Of a DNA stretch of 10,316 nucleotides, positions 6,832 to 10,316 are shown in pieces. Position numbers and translations under genes: made by a program. This DNA comes from Flavobacteriales bacterium (GTDB lineage Bacteria; Bacteroidota; Bacteroidia; Flavobacteriales; Flavobacteriaceae), in assembly GCA_027031025.1 (NCBI GenBank), contig JALVEJ010000164.1:1-10316 (forward strand), in the 5' to 3' direction. The notes under the pieces are model-generated. The model made no database searches, was not told the origin of the DNA, and worked only from the letters and a program-made list of their open reading frames with translations. Within the stretch, counting starts at the first letter, position 1, and each line of letters starts with the position of its first letter.

Positions 6832-6894
6832 ATGAAACCGGACTTTGGTCGAATGAAAAGCGTTGTTGGTTAAATGGAAACACTGGGTTTGACA
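6832..6894 (+). repeat. Three imperfect 21-base direct repeats upstream of the lipoprotein operon
   Basis: ATGAAA begins at 6832 and 6853, and ATGGAAA at 6874, exactly 21 bases (two helical turns) apart. Units one and two agree at 13 of 21 positions, including TTGGT in their second half. Unit three is weaker (about 9 of 21 against unit two) and ends just before the -7 element. The spacing places the repeats on one face of the DNA, as for an activator binding side by side. This may be chance, since the copies are short and imperfect. Confidence 0.4.
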
Positions 6895-6911
6895 TATAAA
6901 ACTTAGTTTTG
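6888..6911 (+). promoter_or_regulatory. Putative promoter of the lipoprotein pair
   Basis: TAGTTTTG at 6904-6911 is a perfect match to the Bacteroidetes -7 element TAnnTTTG, 19 bases before the ATG at 6931. The nearest TTTG upstream (6888-6891) is only 12 bases away, too close for a normal -33 box, and no TTG lies at the usual 17-23 bases. A strong -7 with a poor -33 would suit a promoter that needs an activator. Confidence 0.5.
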
Positions 6912-6930
6912 AAAAAATTAAAACAATTTT

Positions 6931-7977
6931 ATGAGACAATTTTTTTTACTACTCACCACGTTCAGCTTATTTTTAGTAAGTTGTGACACCAATGACAATA
7001 ACGACCCGGCTACGCCTTGCGAAGCTCATTTTTATACGATTGCTGCAACTTCGGTACAATCAACAGGCACGACATATGAAGTTTACCGGTATCAAAAATC
7101 GGATGTTTTATCCTCTCCGGAGGTGTTATACACAGGCAACCCGTTCGATCCTAATCTAGGGGGAAGTATATTGACACGCGCCAATGCTGCTCTCAATGAT
7201 GATGCCGGCATTTATATTTATTCTTTCCCCGGTGTTTCGTCGCAAGAATATTATAAATATGATGCCGCTGCCAATACATTTGAACGTGCGCCGTTAGCGT
7301 CTGTAAATAATCCCGAATTTGTTAGTAACCAACTGAGATTTTTACGTTTTCAAACTTTTATGAATAGTGGTGTTATCACAACCGATCTAAGTATAATTGA
7401 TGAAAATAATAATGTCGTCAGTCAAGTACATGCCGGTTTGGATTTATCTCAACAAAACACGGGCATGAACAATGTTTTTGACATTTTATCAAGCACCGAC
7501 CGGCAAAATAAATTGTTTTATTTGGCCAATACCTTACTTTTTGTCTATGATACGTCTGCTGATACTTGGACGGATTATTCTGTTGAAACTTTTGATAACA
7601 CCAATAATAAGGTCTATTACAGAGGATTTGAATATGTCGGCAATAATACTTTTTATGCTTTAAAAGGCGATGAAACCGACCCGAATAATCTTACTTTGCA
7701 ATTGGTTAAAATAGAAATTGCCGGCAATACAGTGCAAGTCAGCGTGCTAAAAGATTTAACCAATGCTTTGAGCGTGTCTGCACAGGATGTTATAGGTGCC
7801 CAGCGTCGTAATTGGATCAATTCTACTTATGATGCTTGTGATAATTCCTATTATTTTAAAGTGTCTTATTCAAATCCGGTAAGTACGCGATTATTTGAAA
7901 TTAAACTCGAAAGCGACACTATCAATGAAAGTATAACTAACGGCAAAATATTTTACGGCTTAAATATTAATCCTTAA
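6931..7977 (+). CDS. Lipoprotein, probably surface exposed, with possible beta-propeller repeats
   Basis: A 348-residue protein of unrecognised family. Residues 1-17 form a lipoprotein signal, with the lipobox ending L-V-S-C (Cys18). It is followed directly by D-T-N-D-N-N-D, an acidic stretch like the lipoprotein export signal that sends Bacteroidetes lipoproteins to the cell surface. The body is rich in aromatic and small polar residues. Two stretches have the look of kelch-type blade ends: Y-Y-K-Y-D-A-A-A-N-T-F near 106-116 and F-V-Y-D-T-S-A-D-T-W near 205-214. A beta-propeller is therefore plausible but unproven. Cysteines other than the lipidated one are rare: Cys30 and Cys303 could form a disulfide. 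No enzyme motif is seen. The gene starts a two-gene unit with the next lipoprotein, 13 bases downstream. ATG at 6931 gives a normal signal peptide and follows the promoter closely. Confidence 0.75.
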   Translation: MRQFFLLLTTFSLFLVSCDTNDNNDPATPCEAHFYTIAATSVQSTGTTYEVYRYQKSDVLSSPEVLYTGNPFDPNLGGSILTRANAALNDDAGIYIYSFPGVSSQEYYKYDAAANTFERAPLASVNNPEFVSNQLRFLRFQTFMNSGVITTDLSIIDENNNVVSQVHAGLDLSQQNTGMNNVFDILSSTDRQNKLFYLANTLLFVYDTSADTWTDYSVETFDNTNNKVYYRGFEYVGNNTFYALKGDETDPNNLTLQLVKIEIAGNTVQVSVLKDLTNALSVSAQDVIGAQRRNWINSTYDACDNSYYFKVSYSNPVSTRLFEIKLESDTINESITNGKIFYGLNINP

Positions 7978-7990
7978 AAACCATTTATAA

Positions 7991-8485
7991 ATGAAAAAAA
8001 CAGCTTTATTATTCTTATCATTAATAGTCCTATCTGCTTGTACCAATGACGAAGGCGAAGAGACCAATATTGAACCTTGCGGCGGTAGAGAATTTATGTA
8101 TTACAGCATTGACGGCGGTAGTAAAGTCAATATTGATGCCTATACCGGAAAATTGTTAATCGGGCAAGGTGCTGACGGTGATGCTTATGATATTTGGAGT
8201 GATGACAATTTTTATTTGCATACCTCAACTACCGAAACCGGTGTCTATCAATATATTGTTGATTATCACAATGAAAGCGGTGTCAATTTATTTATACCCG
8301 GCATTATTGACCCGTTTAATGCAGGAACCACCGGAATTGATATCCAATTTGTAATTGAAGATAATGGCACCGAAGTCGGGGAATGTATCCGTATAACCTT
8401 TAACGGTACATATAATGATGCCAATGGTAATAATCACACCATTTCCGGAGAATTGCAAATTCAATTGGATATTGTTCATCAATAA
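7991..8485 (+). CDS. Small lipoprotein, probably surface exposed, function unknown
   Basis: A 164-residue protein. Residues 1-16 are a clear lipoprotein signal (K-K then a leucine-rich core, lipobox V-L-S-A-C, Cys17). The next residues, T-N-D-E-G-E-E, are strongly acidic and fit the surface export signal of Bacteroidetes lipoproteins. The mature part is about 145 residues of probable beta sandwich, with alternating strands such as I-D-I-Q-F-V-I-E, C-I-R-I-T-F-N-G-T-Y and a final G-E-L-Q-I-Q-L-D-I-V. Cys30 and Cys132 are the only other cysteines. Like the gene before it, a Pro-Cys sits at residues 29-30, hinting at a shared layout near the membrane anchor. I do not recognise the family. It follows the larger lipoprotein by 13 bases and is closed by a terminator, so the two probably form one transcript and may act together. 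Confidence 0.75.
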   Translation: MKKTALLFLSLIVLSACTNDEGEETNIEPCGGREFMYYSIDGGSKVNIDAYTGKLLIGQGADGDAYDIWSDDNFYLHTSTTETGVYQYIVDYHNESGVNLFIPGIIDPFNAGTTGIDIQFVIEDNGTEVGECIRITFNGTYNDANGNNHTISGELQIQLDIVHQ

Positions 8486-8518
8486 TTGACAAAACTACAA
8501 TTTGCCATTTGGCTACAC

Positions 8519-8560
8519 AGCGGTTTGATTAGTTTTTTGACTCTCAAACCGCTTTTTTTA
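8519..8560 (+). terminator. Intrinsic terminator of the lipoprotein operon
   Basis: AGCGGTTTGA (8519-8528) pairs perfectly over ten bases with TCAAACCGCT (8544-8553) around a 15-base loop, followed by a run of seven T (8553-8559). It begins 33 bases after the stop codon of the small lipoprotein. Confidence 0.9.
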
Positions 8561-8627
8561 TAGTTTTACTGATATTTCTCTTATAATTCTAGAACAATTG
8601 AAAAAAAACTTAATGATTTTAATGTTA

Positions 8628-8643
8628 AATGCTTTAATGCTTT
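8628..8643 (+). repeat. Tandem 8-base repeat
   Basis: AATGCTTT occurs twice in direct succession (8628-8635, 8636-8643), within a local run of AATG words (8612, 8621, 8628, 8636). It lies about 105 bases before the glycosyltransferase start. No role is apparent and chance in AT-rich DNA is quite possible. Confidence 0.3.
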
Positions 8644-8666
8644 GAAAACTAGGTTGTTAACAAAAA

Positions 8667-8714
8667 ATTGAGGAAATTTTTCTTCTAAAAAACATATTGC
8701 CTAAAATCCTCAAT
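8667..8714. repeat. Inverted repeat next to the glycosyltransferase promoter
   Basis: ATTGAGGA (8667-8674) and TCCTCAAT (8707-8714) are exact reverse complements, 32 bases apart. The right arm falls between the putative -33 and -7 elements. It could be a split operator or a weak hairpin; it lacks the T-run of a terminator. Confidence 0.35.
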
Positions 8715-8729
8715 AAATCCGTAAATTAG
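8697..8729 (+). promoter_or_regulatory. Putative promoter of the family 9 glycosyltransferase gene
   Basis: TTG (8697-8699) and TAAATTAG (8722-8729) are 22 bases apart and fit the flavobacterial TTG / TAnnTTTG pattern with one mismatch. The -7 element ends 18 bases before the ATG at 8748. Confidence 0.45.
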
Positions 8730-8747
8730 CGCACAAAAGATGTGTTT

Positions 8748-9803
8748 ATGACCAATGAGACCAAAAAATTGATGATTTTCCGGTTTTCGGCAATGGGCGA
8801 TGTCGCTATGACCGTGCCGGTTATTCAAGCTTTACTTAAATCATATCCGGATACTGAAGTTGTGATGGTTTCGCGTCCGTTTTTTGAGCCTTTGTTTGCA
8901 TCATTACCGCGAACAAAATTTGTGGGAGTTGATTTAAAGCAAACTTATAAAGGCTTATGGGGTTTGTTTCGTCTTTATAAATTTTTAAAACAAGAAAAAC
9001 CCGATGCCATTGCCGATTTGCATGATGTTTTACGTACCAAAATTTTAAGTGCATTTTTTAAATTAGGCGGTTTTACCAACATCGCCGTGATTGATAAAGG
9101 CAGGGCAGAGAAAAAAGCTTTAATCCGTCCGCAAAACAAAATTTTCAAACCTCTGAAAACAACACATAGACGGTATGCCGAAGTGTTTGATAAATTAGGA
9201 TTTCATGTTGATATTCAACATTTTAAACCTGTATTGCCCCCATTATCCAATCAAGTAAAATTGTTTTTAGCGCCATTACAAGACCAAAAAGTTATGGGTA
9301 TTGCGCCTTTTGCCGCTCATAAAGGCAAGCAATATCCCTTGGAAAAAATGCAGGAAGTGATTCGTTTATTACTGAAAAAAGATGCCGATTTGGTTATTTT
9401 ATTATTTGGTGGAGGAAAAACAGAAAAAACTTTGCTTGATGACTTGGAACAAATAGACCGCAATCGTGTGATAAATGTAGCCGGTATTTTTTCGTTTGAA
9501 GAAGAATTGCAATTAATCAGCCGCTTACAACTGATGCTGAGTATGGATTCGGGCAATGGACATTTAGCTGCATTATTTGGTGTTCCGGTGTTGACTATTT
9601 GGGGAGCGACTCATCCTTATGCCGGTTTTGCGCCGTTTAATCAACCGGATGAAAACTGGATTTTACCGGATTTAAAACAATTTCCACAATTACCGACTTC
9701 GGTTTATGGCAACAAAACATTTGAAGGTTTTGAAAAAGTTTGGAACACGATAAAACCTGATGCAGTGGTTGAAAAGATTTTAAGTTTGCTTCATCAACTC
9801 TAA
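8748..9803 (+). CDS. Family 9 glycosyltransferase (ADP-heptose:LPS heptosyltransferase type)
   Basis: A 351-residue GT-B enzyme. The N-terminal Rossmann domain opens with the family signature F-R-F-S-A-M-G-D-V-A-M-T-V-P-V-I (about residues 10-25). The C-terminal domain has the nucleotide-sugar site S-M-D-S-G-N-G-H-L-A-A-L-F-G-V-P-V-L-T-I-W-G (about 265-286). Asp267 and His272 match the conserved D-x-G-x-x-H of family 9. The usual P-M or P-A before the histidine is N-G here, a mild departure. The family transfers heptose or a related sugar onto the LPS inner core at the cytoplasmic face. Many Bacteroidetes lack the standard heptose core, so the true donor is uncertain and I give no gene name. 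The length is normal. I start at ATG 8748; a GTG two codons upstream is possible, and the ATG at 8740 is out of frame. Its last 24 bases overlap the opposite-strand regulator gene. Confidence 0.88.
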   Translation: MTNETKKLMIFRFSAMGDVAMTVPVIQALLKSYPDTEVVMVSRPFFEPLFASLPRTKFVGVDLKQTYKGLWGLFRLYKFLKQEKPDAIADLHDVLRTKILSAFFKLGGFTNIAVIDKGRAEKKALIRPQNKIFKPLKTTHRRYAEVFDKLGFHVDIQHFKPVLPPLSNQVKLFLAPLQDQKVMGIAPFAAHKGKQYPLEKMQEVIRLLLKKDADLVILLFGGGKTEKTLLDDLEQIDRNRVINVAGIFSFEEELQLISRLQLMLSMDSGNGHLAALFGVPVLTIWGATHPYAGFAPFNQPDENWILPDLKQFPQLPTSVYGNKTFEGFEKVWNTIKPDAVVEKILSLLHQL

Positions 9804-10316
9804 AAACTCTTTGCGTTTGGCTTTTGATAGCGGTATGGTAGATTGGTTAACCAATTCCAAATAACCTTCGTTTAAGTATCGAATAACATATTTTATATTG
9901 ACAATATGTGAGCGATGCGATTGAAAAAAGTTTTTTTCTTTCAAGATATCCAAGAATTTCCCCAAATTGTAAGAACTTAAATATTCACGATCATCTTTGC
10001 AAATGATTTTGGTATAACCACCGGCGCCTTCTAATCTTATTAAATCATCTTTTTTGACAAATATATAACCTTCTTGAGTTGGTATGGAGATGGTATTACT
10101 TTTTTCTGTTAATAAATCTAAGAGTATTTTGTTGTTTTCTTTTGCCGATTTGAGCTGGATATTTTTTTCAGCTTTCCTGATAGCTTCCGCAAGTGCCTCG
10201 TCATCAATTGGTTTGACAATATATCCGATAGCTGCATGCCTGATGGCTTGAATGGCATAATTGTCATAAGCCGTGACAAAAATTACTTCAAAATCCGGTT
10301 CGTCAAATTGTGACAG
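9780..10316 (-). CDS. LytTR-family response regulator, C-terminal part (5' end outside window)
   Basis: The frame stays open from the stop at 9780 to the right edge, giving 178 C-terminal residues with no start needed in the window. The first 45 or so are the end of a receiver domain: V-I-F-V-T-A-Y-D, then A-I-Q-A-I-R-H-A-A-I-G-Y-I-V-K-P-I-D, with the conserved Thr and Lys and the switch region. The phospho-accepting Asp lies beyond the edge. A charged linker follows, then a LytTR DNA-binding domain of about 95 residues: I-F-V-K-K-D-D-L-I-R-L-E-G-A-G-G-Y-T, then F-F-Q-S-H-R-S-H-I-V-N, then S-T-I-P-L-S-K-A-K-R. In the family a partner histidine kinase, often of the LytS/YehU type, phosphorylates the receiver, and LytTR binds short direct repeats. 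The kinase gene may lie just to the right. It ends tail to tail inside the 3' end of the glycosyltransferase gene. Confidence 0.9.
   Translation of the reverse strand: MSQFDEPDFEVIFVTAYDNYAIQAIRHAAIGYIVKPIDDEALAEAIRKAEKNIQLKSAKENNKILLDLLTEKSNTISIPTQEGYIFVKKDDLIRLEGAGGYTKIICKDDREYLSSYNLGKFLDILKEKNFFQSHRSHIVNIKYVIRYLNEGYLELVNQSTIPLSKAKRKEFLELMKQT

Noticed and set aside
9780..9965. Small 61-residue protein starting at a TTG codon
   Set aside because: The frame continues open to the right edge and encodes a continuous receiver plus LytTR domain, so the TTG is an internal leucine codon.

Overview
The window looks like chromosomal DNA from a member of the Bacteroidetes, most likely a flavobacterium-like lineage. 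The evidence is low GC, Shine-Dalgarno-poor starts, a type IX secretion C-terminal sorting domain, lipoproteins with acidic residues just after the lipobox cysteine, and promoter elements of the TTG / TAnnTTTG type. No phage, transposase, CRISPR array, tRNA or rRNA is visible.

Layout, left to right. The 3' end of a WcaI-like family 4 glycosyltransferase (+) meets an alkyltransferase-like DNA repair protein (-) tail to tail. A divergently transcribed secreted T9SS substrate of unknown function (+) follows. A 469-base gene-free stretch then holds a cluster of short hairpin repeats about 50 bases apart and ends in a strong terminator. Next comes a leftward three-gene operon: a small exported LolA-like protein, a catalytic M16 zinc peptidase, and a lipoprotein that joins a catalytically dead M16 subunit to a second LolA-like domain. 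A divergent intergenic region with 21-base spaced direct repeats leads into two tandem rightward lipoproteins closed by a clear terminator. After a short promoter region come a family 9 (heptosyltransferase-type) glycosyltransferase (+) and, overlapping it tail to tail, the C-terminal 178 residues of a LytTR-type response regulator (-) that runs off the right edge.

Most of the genes act at the cell envelope. Two glycosyltransferases probably serve surface polysaccharide or LPS. The M16 pair is probably a heterodimeric periplasmic peptidase whose two active-site parts are split between subunits: HxxEH in one and the Arg/Tyr pair in the other. Two lipoproteins are predicted to be surface exposed, and one protein is predicted to pass through T9SS.

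No complete new system is evident. The observations most worth following are the LolA-like domain found both alone and fused in the peptidase operon, the hairpin repeat array with a compensatory base-pair change, and the 21-base repeats upstream of the lipoprotein pair.
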